From NCBI RefSeq assembly GCF_009909235.1, contig NZ_JAAAPO010000004.1, positions 372,001 through 436,000 of the forward strand: DNA of 64,000 nt. The letters run 5' to 3'. The DNA is from Novosphingobium ovatum. Its GTDB lineage: Bacteria > Pseudomonadota > Alphaproteobacteria > Sphingomonadales > Sphingomonadaceae. The first letter of the stretch is position 1. The number at the start of each line of letters is the position of its first letter. A program made the position numbers and the translations under genes. This document shows positions 33,591 to 42,856 of this stretch, piece after piece. The notes under the pieces were generated by a model that was given only the letters and a program-made list of their open reading frames with translations, had not been told where the DNA came from and made no database searches.

Positions 33591-36116
33591 TTGAAATTTC
33601 TCAAGGGGGCCTTGACCTACGTTCTGGCATTCATTGCCTGCATGTTTGTTGTGGTCACGGCACTCGAAAGCTGGCCAGCGGGCATGCAGATGCTATTTGC
33701 ATTTGGAGTGCCAGGGGGCGTGGTCTGGTGGAGGCGATCAGTGTCTGAAAAGAAGATCGCCAATCGTCCTTCATACCATCCAAGACAAGATAATGCCGAA
33801 CTCATCAAGGCATCGCGGGCGAGAGCAGAAAGAATTGCCCGTGAGTCGGCAGATAGTGTGCAAAGCCTGAGCGTCACTGACACTGCTGGCGATATCGTGA
33901 GCCCTCGGGCGCGCGGGCATTCTGCTTTGACACCTTATCAGCCTAATCAGGACAACGCGCAGCTTATTCAGGCTGGGCGTGAGGCGCGTTCAGCATTGGC
34001 AGAAGCCGCACAGCGCAGAGCAGCATCAGTCCAGAAAATCCAGCAGACCAGCCATTTGCAAGGCTGGGTGCCAAAGGGCCAGACGGTTGTTATCGCCGGC
34101 CGGGTCTTGCCGGGCATGGTCTACGTTGGGGCAGCTCCAAGTGTTGTCGGCGGTGGCTATGGCGAGCGTTGCCGTGCCTATATCGATCAGAAACAGTCGG
34201 TATCATCCGTCCGTGCGGGCAAGAGCGAAGATTCCATGCCGTACTGGCCTGGGTATTCCAGTATTTCATCAAATTGTCGGGCAACTTATCTCGACTGGTT
34301 GGCAGATGGCGCCAAGGATCCCACCGTTAATCCAGGCTATATGTTTCTCTATTTTTATGGATTGGAACGACGCTTTCTCGTCGACAATCCACCTGAGGAT
34401 GAAAAACGAGAGATTCTCGCTGAGGTTCAGCGCCTGCGAGAGCTGTTCAGTGCGAACCATTCGGTCCAGCGCTACCTTGGCGATTTCATTGACGTCGCCG
34501 GCCTCGTCCTCAGCGCCGACGATCTCAAAGCGCCCGTGTTCAAGAGTTGGACCTGGGAGCTTCCGCTCTCTTTGAAGGTCACGCTTGGGGGTATGATCGC
34601 CAATGACATTCCGTTGAGCGCCGATTGGCTGCTGAGTTGGTTCCTTTGCCACGGCGAAAAGCGGCTTCGCACACCAGCGCACCGCTGCGAGGATGAGTTT
34701 AAAGCGCTCTTTTGTAAAAAATTTGACCAGAGGTATCCCAAGGGTTTGAAGGTCGCAAAATCCAAAAAACAACTGAAATGTAGCTATCGCGCTGCTTCCG
34801 GCGAGTTCAGTAGAGATCTGCCAGTGACGGCAAACGGGCGGCCTGTGCTGGATGTTTCGGGTCTAACCAAGCCAGTCACTCTGGCACAGGCCATAGCCGA
34901 TGAGGCGATGGACGAGTTGGATAAGCTCAGTCGCTTTCTGGGGCGCAACCCGGAACGCAAAGGGAGTTTTGAGGCCCATGCCTTGTTGCCAACCTGCCTT
35001 TGGGACCAGTTCCCATCCGAGCAGCGTCAGGATCTGATCAATTGGGTCAAGATTCGCATCGAAGCGGGAGGTTTGGTCCCCGTGGGCGAGGTGTTCGGCC
35101 AGATTGGGAATCAAGCAGCAGGAAAAAGAACCAAGCGCCAGCTAACCGACTTGGCCGACGCGTTGGGCAGTCTTGGGTTCGGATTGGCACCCGATCCCCG
35201 TTATGGCCTTCGCATGCCAAAAGAACGTGAGCCCGTCGTCCTTTTTGAATGGGATGGATCCTGGGATGCCGAATGCGCGTCCACTGAATATCGCAATGCC
35301 TTGATCGAGTTGGCGCTTGGCGCCTTTATTGCACAAGCCGATGGCCAAGTGAGCGAGAGTGAGCGGCATGCTCTGTTCAACCGGATAGCACGAGTGAGGG
35401 ACGTTTCTGCGCTCGAGTGCAGGTTGCTTAAGGCCAATTTGGATTGGTTTCTGGCTGTTCCGGCCGATATTGCGACCTTGCGAAGCCGACTCAAGGATGT
35501 CGATGGCGATCAGAAGATGGCCTTGCGATCTGCAATGATTGCGATTGCTCATGCCGACGGCTTGATCAAGACCGAGGAGGTGGCCGGAATCGAAAGGATC
35601 TATCGCATTCTTGGGCTTGACCCCTCAACCGTCTACTCTGATTTGCATGCTGGCGAAGTCTCCGACGCCCCGGTGCGCGTGAAGGCGGCAGAGCCGGGCG
35701 CGCCAGGAGAGGCCATTCCAGACGATCCTTCGACTCCACAGTCGCGGCTCGATCCGAGCCGGATCGCGGCCATACGCTCTGATACGGCCCGAGTTTCTTC
35801 CGTGCTTGGACAAATTTTCCAGAGTGAGCCGGATGTCGAGCCAGAGCCCAGCACTTCAGTGTCACCCATTGCTGGCCTTGATGCAAAATGCGCCGCTTTG
35901 GTCCGCGATCTTATAGCGAAGGACTATTGGAGCGAGGACGATTTCACAGATCTGGCCAAACGGCACGGCCTGATGCCTTTGGGCGCGCTTGAGGCCATTA
36001 ACGAATGGTCGTTTGCGACCTATGACGAAGCCTTGCTGGATGAGCATGACGGTTACGACGTCACGGATGACATCGCGCAAGCGCTGAAAACGCAATTTGA
36101 GAAAGAGGTAGCCTGA
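33591..36116 (+). CDS. sngA: TerB-domain protein, Shango SngA-like
   Basis: An 841-residue protein. An N-terminal hydrophobic segment (residues about 5-25) and a second shorter one may anchor it in the membrane. A TerB_N-type region covers about 185-400, a TerB core (ALIELALGAFIAQADGQVSESE) is near 565-690, and a TerB_C-type region ends the protein (DLIAKDYWSEDDFTDLAKRH near 770). TTG at 33591 fits the AAAGGAA ribosome-binding site best; TTG at 33585 is the alternative. It overlaps the next gene (TGATG). Order and domain content match SngA of the Shango anti-phage system. Confidence 0.82.
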   Translation: MKFLKGALTYVLAFIACMFVVVTALESWPAGMQMLFAFGVPGGVVWWRRSVSEKKIANRPSYHPRQDNAELIKASRARAERIARESADSVQSLSVTDTAGDIVSPRARGHSALTPYQPNQDNAQLIQAGREARSALAEAAQRRAASVQKIQQTSHLQGWVPKGQTVVIAGRVLPGMVYVGAAPSVVGGGYGERCRAYIDQKQSVSSVRAGKSEDSMPYWPGYSSISSNCRATYLDWLADGAKDPTVNPGYMFLYFYGLERRFLVDNPPEDEKREILAEVQRLRELFSANHSVQRYLGDFIDVAGLVLSADDLKAPVFKSWTWELPLSLKVTLGGMIANDIPLSADWLLSWFLCHGEKRLRTPAHRCEDEFKALFCKKFDQRYPKGLKVAKSKKQLKCSYRAASGEFSRDLPVTANGRPVLDVSGLTKPVTLAQAIADEAMDELDKLSRFLGRNPERKGSFEAHALLPTCLWDQFPSEQRQDLINWVKIRIEAGGLVPVGEVFGQIGNQAAGKRTKRQLTDLADALGSLGFGLAPDPRYGLRMPKEREPVVLFEWDGSWDAECASTEYRNALIELALGAFIAQADGQVSESERHALFNRIARVRDVSALECRLLKANLDWFLAVPADIATLRSRLKDVDGDQKMALRSAMIAIAHADGLIKTEEVAGIERIYRILGLDPSTVYSDLHAGEVSDAPVRVKAAEPGAPGEAIPDDPSTPQSRLDPSRIAAIRSDTARVSSVLGQIFQSEPDVEPEPSTSVSPIAGLDAKCAALVRDLIAKDYWSEDDFTDLAKRHGLMPLGALEAINEWSFATYDEALLDEHDGYDVTDDIAQALKTQFEKEVA

Positions 36117-37420
36117 TGTCGAAGCTTAAGCCCCGCGAACGTGACGCCATCGTTCAGGCGCTCCGCGCAGGCGTTGTCCCGAAGCTGGGCTTGAGGCATC
36201 TCCAGGTCGGGCGGGCGCACGAGATCGAGGAACTCGTCAAGGATATTGATCGGATAGCTGATGGCGGTTCTGCCATTCGGTTTATCATCGGCGAATATGG
36301 CTCTGGCAAAACCTTCTTCATGAACCTCATCCGGCTGGTGGCGCTGGAAAAGGGGCTGGTTGTCATGTTTGCCGATCTCGCGCCGGACCGCCGATTACAT
36401 GCGACGAGCGGACAGGCGCGCAGCCTCTATGCCGAAATGGCCCGGAATCTCGCCACGCGCTCCAAGCCTGATGGCGGAGCCTTGACCAGCGTGGTTGAGC
36501 GCTTTGTCAGTCAGGTGCAGCAGGAGGCGGAAGCCAAAGATCAGTTGACTGGAAGTGTGATCCGGGAGCGCCTTTCCCACTTTGAGGAAATGACGGGTGG
36601 TTTCGATTTCGCGGAGGTGATCCGGCGGTATTGGGAGGGGCATGAGGCAGGCGATGAGGATCTGAAATCCGCCGCTCTGCGTTGGCTGCGTGGCGAATTC
36701 TCAACCAAGACCGATGCCCGCAAAGCGCTTGGCGTCCGCACGATCGTTGATGATGCGAGCGTTTATGATCATCTGAAGTTGATGTCTGCCTTCGTCTGCG
36801 AGGCGGGATACAAGGGCTTGCTCGTCGGCCTGGATGAAATGGTGAACCTCTTCAAGCTAAGCTCGGCGCAGGCTCGAAATGCCAATTATGAGCAGATTCT
36901 GCGGATTCTCAATGACGTGCTTCAGGGCAGCGCCGAACATCTGGGTTTTCTATTGGGAGGCACGCCGGAGTTCCTGATGAACACCCGCCGCGGCTTGTAC
37001 AGCTACGAGGCATTGCAATCCCGACTGGCTGAAAACACGTTCGCTCGTGACGGCCTGATCGATTTGTCAGGGCCAGTCATTCGCCTTGCCAGTCTAACGC
37101 CGGAAGACCTGTTCGTCCTTCTGTCCAATATTCGCGCGATCATGCAGGGGGAGGACGATGCATTGCCCGATGCCAGTTTGGAGGCATTCATGGCGCATTG
37201 CTCTTCGCGGATCGGGGAGGCGTATTTCCGCACGCCCAGAAACACCGTGACGGCATTCGTCAACATGGTGGCGGTCTTGCAGCAAAACCCTGGCACTGAA
37301 TGGACCGACCTGATCGAGAAGATTGAGGTCAGGGAAGACCGGGGCGATGACATGGCCGACATCGATGAACAAGTCGGGGCTGCACCGGTCGACGATGACC
37401 TCGCCGCTTTCCGTTTGTGA
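36116..37420 (+). CDS. sngB: BrxD-like ATPase, Shango SngB-like
   Basis: A 434-residue P-loop ATPase of the BREX BrxD/DUF2791 type. It starts MSKLKPRERDAIVQALRAG, has Walker A IIGEYGSGKTF at about residues 56-66, Walker B LLVGLDEMVNLF near 233-244 and a sensor-like LGFLLGGTPEF near 280. These AAA-type ATPases act with Lhr-like helicases in BREX type 2 and in Shango. Its ATG overlaps the sngA stop and its stop overlaps the sngC GTG, so the three genes are one translationally coupled operon. Confidence 0.87.
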   Translation: MSKLKPRERDAIVQALRAGVVPKLGLRHLQVGRAHEIEELVKDIDRIADGGSAIRFIIGEYGSGKTFFMNLIRLVALEKGLVVMFADLAPDRRLHATSGQARSLYAEMARNLATRSKPDGGALTSVVERFVSQVQQEAEAKDQLTGSVIRERLSHFEEMTGGFDFAEVIRRYWEGHEAGDEDLKSAALRWLRGEFSTKTDARKALGVRTIVDDASVYDHLKLMSAFVCEAGYKGLLVGLDEMVNLFKLSSAQARNANYEQILRILNDVLQGSAEHLGFLLGGTPEFLMNTRRGLYSYEALQSRLAENTFARDGLIDLSGPVIRLASLTPEDLFVLLSNIRAIMQGEDDALPDASLEAFMAHCSSRIGEAYFRTPRNTVTAFVNMVAVLQQNPGTEWTDLIEKIEVREDRGDDMADIDEQVGAAPVDDDLAAFRL

Positions 37421-39612
37421 CTTCCGCTTTCGATAAACTCGCCAGGCCAGTCCAGCGATGGATCCGGGCTCAAGGCTGGCGAGAATTGCGCGATATTCAA
37501 ACGCGGGCGATTCATGTCATCAGGGACTGCCAGGCCGATGTGATCGTTGCCGCATCGACAGCGGGCGGCAAGACCGAGGCTGCTTTCCTGCCCTTGATTT
37601 CCGATGTCCTGGAAGCGGAGGTCGGCGGAATTGGAGGGTTTGATCTACTCTATATAGCGCCGCTCAAGGCGCTGATAACCGATCAGGCAAACAGACTGGA
37701 GGCAATCTGCCAAGAAGCGGAACTTCCAGTTGTGCCTTGGCACGGTGACGTTGCGGCTTCGATCAAGACCCGGGCGACCAAGCGCCCGCGCGGCATTTTG
37801 CTGATCACGCCTGAATCGCTAGAAGCGCTGTTCATTCGCCGTGGACTTGATGTTCCGCGGCTTTTTCGTTCTGTACGTGCGGTCGTACTCGACGAAGTCC
37901 ACACCATGCTCGACAGTGAGCGCGGCGTTCAACTGCGCTCACTGCTCACTCGCTTGGAACTGGCCATCGGCCGGCCAGTCAGGCGAATAGGGCTTTCCGC
38001 GACCTTGGGCGATATGGCACAGGCTTGTGTTTATCTGCGCCCTGATGATGCCGCCAATGTTCAGGCGATTGAAGCGGCCGGCGGAGAGGCTGAGCTTCGT
38101 TTGCAACTTCGAGGATACCTGGCGGGCGGAACTGACAAAAGCATCCCGGCGCCAACAGACCTGATTGCGAAGCATATATTCGATCACTTGCGTGGAACCG
38201 ACAACCTGGTCTTTGCGGGCTCACGCCAATCGGTTGAAATCTACGCTGATCGCTTGCGGACTATGTGCGAGGATGCCCGCCTCCCGCAGGAATTTTATCC
38301 TCACCACGCCAGCCTTTCCCGCGACCACCGCGATCTTGTCGAACGGCGGCTCAAGGATGGCAGATTGCCCACTACGGCAATTTGTACCTCCACATTGGAA
38401 CTGGGGATCGACATCGGGGATGTAAGCTGTGTGGCGCAGATTGGCGCCCCTTTCAGCGTTGCCTCTCTCCGGCAGCGCCTCGGTAGATCAGGGCGCCGCG
38501 CTGGCAAGCCGGCGATCCTGCGCCAATATGCTGTTGAAGCTGCGCTCGACTCGAAAAGCAGTTTTGCCGACAGGCTCCGGCTAGGCCTCATCCGATCAAC
38601 CGCCATGATCGAATTGTTACTCGAGAAATGGTGCGAGCCAGCGCAAACTGGGGCTTTGCACCTCTCGACGTTGGTGCACCAGATATTGTCGATTATTGCC
38701 GAAAAGGGTGGTGCCCATGCCCCTCGGCTCTATCGTATTCTCTGTCAAGACGGACCGTTCCGCCAGGTCAGTTCCGCCATTTTTGCTGATGTTTTGCGCG
38801 CCATGGGTCAGGCAGATCCCGCTCTGATTGAGCAGACCAAGGACGGCCTATTGCTGCTGGGGCCGATGGGAGAAACTTTGGTTTCCCATTACAGCTTTTA
38901 CGCCGTTTTTCAGACACCGGAGGAATATCGCCTGATTTCTGATGGAAGGGAGTTGGGTACTCTCCCGGTCGACAATATGGTCGCGCCGGGCATGATGCTC
39001 ATATTTTCTGGGCGGCGCTGGTTGGTCCAAGAGGTCGATGATCGTGCCAAGGTCATTCTTGTCACGCCTGCGAAGGCCGGCACCCCACCGATATTTGGCG
39101 GTGATGCAGGTATCATTCATGACGTCGTGATTGAGCGTATGTTCTCAGTGCTGAAGCGGAATGACTGCCCCGCCTACATGGACGCTACGGCTCAGGTGCT
39201 ACTGGCGGAAGCGCGCTCAAACTTTTCCCAAATGCAATTTTCTCGGGGGAGGATCGCACAAATCGGCGAAGGTGAGTGGATTGTCGCTACTGGCTGCGGG
39301 ACGGTCAAGACAACCACGCTTGCCTTTGCATTGAGGGCGCGGGGCTTTACCGTTCAAATCTATGATGGCTTCCTTGAAGTCTTGATTGCAAAATGCACGC
39401 AGCCTCTTGAAGTAGTGCTGAGAGACCTTGCTGATGGCTGCGATGCCAAGCTGTTTGCCGATAATGCCAATTTGATGACGGAGAAGTTTCATCCTTATCT
39501 TTCACGAAGGTTGCTTGAAATTGACGCATTGACGGTTCGTCTTGATGAAAGCTGCCTACCTACGCTTTCTGAAACTATCCTTTTCGATAGCCAGTTGGTT
39601 CACCTGGCGTGA
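37417..39612 (+). CDS. sngC: Lhr-like DEAD/DEAH helicase, Shango SngC / BrxHI-like
   Basis: A 731-residue SF2 helicase. Motif I AASTAGGKTEAAF is at about residues 42-54, motif II VVLDEVHTM near 155-163, motif III GLSATLGD near 190, and motif VI RQRLGRSGRR near 351-360. The C-terminal half is Lhr-like with no nuclease motif seen. GTG at 37417 overlaps the sngB stop (GTGA). Paired with a BrxD-like ATPase it resembles BrxHI, but no BREX methyltransferase or PglZ is adjacent; the TerB partner makes Shango the better assignment. Confidence 0.87.
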   Translation: MTSAFDKLARPVQRWIRAQGWRELRDIQTRAIHVIRDCQADVIVAASTAGGKTEAAFLPLISDVLEAEVGGIGGFDLLYIAPLKALITDQANRLEAICQEAELPVVPWHGDVAASIKTRATKRPRGILLITPESLEALFIRRGLDVPRLFRSVRAVVLDEVHTMLDSERGVQLRSLLTRLELAIGRPVRRIGLSATLGDMAQACVYLRPDDAANVQAIEAAGGEAELRLQLRGYLAGGTDKSIPAPTDLIAKHIFDHLRGTDNLVFAGSRQSVEIYADRLRTMCEDARLPQEFYPHHASLSRDHRDLVERRLKDGRLPTTAICTSTLELGIDIGDVSCVAQIGAPFSVASLRQRLGRSGRRAGKPAILRQYAVEAALDSKSSFADRLRLGLIRSTAMIELLLEKWCEPAQTGALHLSTLVHQILSIIAEKGGAHAPRLYRILCQDGPFRQVSSAIFADVLRAMGQADPALIEQTKDGLLLLGPMGETLVSHYSFYAVFQTPEEYRLISDGRELGTLPVDNMVAPGMMLIFSGRRWLVQEVDDRAKVILVTPAKAGTPPIFGGDAGIIHDVVIERMFSVLKRNDCPAYMDATAQVLLAEARSNFSQMQFSRGRIAQIGEGEWIVATGCGTVKTTTLAFALRARGFTVQIYDGFLEVLIAKCTQPLEVVLRDLADGCDAKLFADNANLMTEKFHPYLSRRLLEIDALTVRLDESCLPTLSETILFDSQLVHLA

Positions 39613-39702
39613 TTTGGGCTGTGGAGAGCCTTGCTCCATCTGCCCATTCATCGGTGAGTAGTTTTGTTTGCAATATGTTCCTGTTTTGCCTATTCTGTTG
39701 CT

Positions 39703-40050
39703 ATGTCAGAACTAGACGAAATCTCCCAACTCAAGGCTCAGGTCGACCAATTGACTGCTGAGAATGCAGCCTTGCGCGAGGCTGGCTTTCGTGGGTCGAA
39801 GGCCGAAGCGCTGATGGCGCTCGAGTACGATCGTATCCCCACCTTCCTGAAGAGCAATCAGGCCATTGCCTGGCAGCGAAAGATCGCCACAGCGGTGATG
39901 GTTGTCGTGCCGTTGATACTCGTTGCGGTTGCTGTTTTTGGCGGGCTTTATGCTTATCGGGACCATCAGCAGTTGGAAGAAATGCGGCGGCTTCAGGCAA
40001 GCGTTGAACATGATTTCTGGAAAGATCCCGCCTTGAAAGCGAAAAAATAG
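39703..40050 (+). CDS. small coiled-coil membrane protein, 115 aa
   Basis: I do not recognise this protein. ATG at 39703 gives an N-terminal coiled coil (MSELDEISQLKAQVDQLTAE), a linker, one strong membrane segment (TAVMVVVPLILVAVAVFGGLY, about residues 63-83), then a charged C-terminal helix. It lies 90 bp after the Shango helicase on the same strand and ends 9 bp before the convergent traG stop. It may be an accessory of the defence operon or an exclusion-type membrane protein of the transfer region; neither is shown. Confidence 0.6.
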   Translation: MSELDEISQLKAQVDQLTAENAALREAGFRGSKAEALMALEYDRIPTFLKSNQAIAWQRKIATAVMVVVPLILVAVAVFGGLYAYRDHQQLEEMRRLQASVEHDFWKDPALKAKK

Positions 40051-40059
40051 ATGTACGTT

Positions 40060-42846
40060 TCAAGGCTTGTCGTCGACATCTCGTTTAATGCCCGCATTTC
40101 GCGGCGCCCGTTCCGCCGCCTTTTGCTGGAACGCTTCCTGGGCCCCGGCGTCATCCCGAGCCACCTCTGCCGCACCACGCTGAATTGCTGCCCTAGCAGC
40201 GTCATCGCCCGGCGCATGACGGCCCGTTCCCGACCCATCCGCCGATCCTTGAGGCGCATGGCGAGCCGCTGATCGTAAGCCGCGGCGCCCCTGCGGTCGA
40301 GGCGTTTCCTCTGGCATGGAAAACTCAGCGGGCGCTGGCACGCCCCCCATCGTTGTAGCCGGATCTACCAAAACCGCCCGAACCGGTTCCAAGCCCTCGG
40401 CCGCATATTGCTCCAGAATACGCCCGACGATCATGTTGCGGACTTCGCGCTGATGGGGGGATGGTGTGGTGTTGGTGAGTGAGGGCGCGCCCAGATCGCG
40501 GAATTCAGGGCTTGCCGCCATTTCGGCATAGCGCGAGGCAATGACCTGGCTCATGTCGTCGGAGATCTGGTAGCCGTTGCTGCGCGAGAGCGAGGCCATA
40601 CTTTCGAGGCGCGAGCCGACCTCATCGGAGCGGGTGGCCTGACGCTCGAGCGATTGCGCTTCAGAAAAGTCGCGCTCGATGGCGTGCCGCTTTTCGGCGA
40701 AGTTCTCGACGCGGTGGAAGGTGCCATCACGCCAGTAGCCGCCATCGGTGAGCGTGATATCCTGCCCATTGGCATGGTAGCGGGTGACGTTGCTGCCCTG
40801 GCTTTGGCTGAGGCTGTCGCTGGTTCCATGGGCTTCCTGATCGCCGGTGGTCTTCGCCCATCGATGATCCCATGTGCCGCCTGCCGAGGCGCCGACTTCG
40901 GCCCCCAGCACCTTGCCGCCGACGCCCGCCTTCGCGCCCGCATTGATCCCAAACGTGTTGGTCTCAGTATGGCCCAGCGAGCGGCCCGAAGTCAGGGTCT
41001 CGCCAATCGTGCGGTTCGTGCCGGTATGTTGCTTCGAATCGGTCCCCTGCCGGTCGGACAATGTTGTGGTGTTCCCGCCCTGACCGCCTGTCGCCCCTTC
41101 GCTACCGCTCGCGCGGCGCGAACCGGACGAGAGACTGTCGAGGGTGCGCATCCCATGGCTCCAGCGCTCGGCCGAGGTTTCCCGCATGGCATTTGCGCGT
41201 GTGTGATACTGCGCGCCGGTTTGCTGAAGGTTGCCCGTGACGCTCTGCATCTCACTGGCCGAGAAGCCGAAACGGCTGATGCCTTGCGAAGTGTTATAGA
41301 CCGTCGAGCCGTCGGGCATGGTCGAGGTGATCGTGCCATTGTCGCCGCGCATGTTGACCTGCGGGATCGGGCTGGCTGAGACGGTCCAGGTGGGCGCGGT
41401 GTTGACCTGATGGCCGGTCACATTCTGGAACTGGCTGTTGCCATAGGCATAGTTGCCGGTGGTGCGCTCGACGGCGGCAGCCTCGGCCGCATGCATTGCG
41501 GGCGCCAGCATGGCGGTGGTGTTGGACGCAATCGACATGGCGCCCTTGGCCATGCCGGCGGCCATGACCGGCACGAACATGAGGAGGTAGCCGGCCAGCG
41601 TTTCCATGTTCTGGTTGACGGAATCGATGCCCGCCATCGTCGCCATCGTCATCCCATTCGGCGCGAGCGCGGAAAGCTGGGCCGCCGAATATTGCGTGAT
41701 GAACATGTGGAGCACCGCATAGATCGGTCCCCAGGATGCGAGATAGAAGAAGCCCGTGAGGTAGCCCTTCAGCAGCGCCGGCCCGGTCTGCGGAAAAAGG
41801 AAGAGCGGGAAGACCACCGGGAACATCGCATAGAAGACGATGGTCAGCACAAGGTTCAGCACCGGCACCCAGGTCATCGCCTGCCGCGCGGCGGAGATGT
41901 AGCTGTTCTGCGCCTGCACATCGGCGTGAAGCGCGGCGAAGGTGTCGCCGCCGCCCGATCCGAAATTGGCCCGCGCCTCCATGAAGGCGTTCACCAGAGA
42001 GCGCTGCTGGAAGATTGTCTGCGCGCTCATCAAGGTGCCGCCGTAATAGGCCTGCGCCATGGTCGGCAGATCACTCTTGAGCTTGGTCACTGCGCTGGCG
42101 GCAGGCAGGTTGGGATAGAAGGCGGGCGCCGCTGCGTTGATCCCAGCGTTGGTCAGGGCTGGAAAGGCCTGAACAATGGCCTGATAGGCGCTCTGGCAGC
42201 CGATGATCGTGGCTGTGCCTCCGCCGGCAGGGATCCAGGTTGTCGAGCGCGCCGGCGAGCCCGGGCCGATGGCGGAGAGCAGGTCAGGCGAACTCGCCAG
42301 TGTTGACCAGCCATTCCCTTGGCCCAGCAGGATGTCATAGAAGGTGCATTGGGCCAGATAGCCCTCGACATTGGCCTTCATGATCGGATCGGCGATCGTG
42401 AACTGGCTGGTGAGATCGTTGAGACGCGTGGGATAGATCATCCCGCCCGCGCTGTAGGTCAGCGCCGATGGCATGGTGAAAACGCTCTCTGCCGTCTTTG
42501 TCAGCCAATTGTTCACTTGGGCGGAGAAGCTGGCGACCATGGCAAGGCCGATCGGCACATTGGCCACCGCGCCATTGCCAACCGTCGGGTTGATCGTGTC
42601 GGAGACGACCACCGTGGTCGTGGGCACGATCATGCACATGTACATGGCGGTGGCCGAGAGGAACCAGTGGAACAGCACCCGCCAGTTCAATGAGAAGGCC
42701 ATGACCAGCAGGCTGTAGCCAAGGCCCATCACCATCACGACTTGCAGCATCGAGCGGAAACCGCCGCCGCCGGTCCAGGCGGCGACGGCGTTCAGGACGT
42801 TGACGATATACTGACCGCCCCCGCTGGTGATGACATTGACGGTCAT
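40060..42846 (-). CDS. traG: conjugal transfer mating-pair stabilisation protein TraG
   Basis: A 928-residue inner-membrane protein. The N-terminal half has several hydrophobic segments (for example SMLQVVMVMGLGYSLLVMAF, residues 32-51, and VLNLVLTIVFYAMFPVVFPL, about 335-354), as in F TraG, which acts in pilus assembly and mating-pair stabilisation. The C-terminal 480 residues are periplasmic or cytoplasmic, hydrophilic and rich in Gly, Ser, Gln and Arg. It is the last gene of the minus-strand transfer operon, 10 bp after traH, and ends convergent with the gene at 39703. Confidence 0.9.
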   Translation of the reverse strand: MTVNVITSGGGQYIVNVLNAVAAWTGGGGFRSMLQVVMVMGLGYSLLVMAFSLNWRVLFHWFLSATAMYMCMIVPTTTVVVSDTINPTVGNGAVANVPIGLAMVASFSAQVNNWLTKTAESVFTMPSALTYSAGGMIYPTRLNDLTSQFTIADPIMKANVEGYLAQCTFYDILLGQGNGWSTLASSPDLLSAIGPGSPARSTTWIPAGGGTATIIGCQSAYQAIVQAFPALTNAGINAAAPAFYPNLPAASAVTKLKSDLPTMAQAYYGGTLMSAQTIFQQRSLVNAFMEARANFGSGGGDTFAALHADVQAQNSYISAARQAMTWVPVLNLVLTIVFYAMFPVVFPLFLFPQTGPALLKGYLTGFFYLASWGPIYAVLHMFITQYSAAQLSALAPNGMTMATMAGIDSVNQNMETLAGYLLMFVPVMAAGMAKGAMSIASNTTAMLAPAMHAAEAAAVERTTGNYAYGNSQFQNVTGHQVNTAPTWTVSASPIPQVNMRGDNGTITSTMPDGSTVYNTSQGISRFGFSASEMQSVTGNLQQTGAQYHTRANAMRETSAERWSHGMRTLDSLSSGSRRASGSEGATGGQGGNTTTLSDRQGTDSKQHTGTNRTIGETLTSGRSLGHTETNTFGINAGAKAGVGGKVLGAEVGASAGGTWDHRWAKTTGDQEAHGTSDSLSQSQGSNVTRYHANGQDITLTDGGYWRDGTFHRVENFAEKRHAIERDFSEAQSLERQATRSDEVGSRLESMASLSRSNGYQISDDMSQVIASRYAEMAASPEFRDLGAPSLTNTTPSPHQREVRNMIVGRILEQYAAEGLEPVRAVLVDPATTMGGVPAPAEFSMPEETPRPQGRRGLRSAARHAPQGSADGSGTGRHAPGDDAARAAIQRGAAEVARDDAGAQEAFQQKAAERAPRNAGIKRDVDDKP

Positions 42847-42856
42847 GGGGCTGATC

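Noticed and set aside
33591..36116. Tellurite resistance determinant because of TerB
   Set aside because: TerC, TerD and TerZ genes are absent and the TerB domain is embedded in a large protein coupled to an ATPase and a helicase, which fits defence better.
33591..39612. BREX system
   Set aside because: A BrxD-like ATPase and a BrxHI-like helicase are present, but pglX, pglZ, brxC and brxA are not; the methyltransferase nearby is MmeI-like and in a separate divergent operon.
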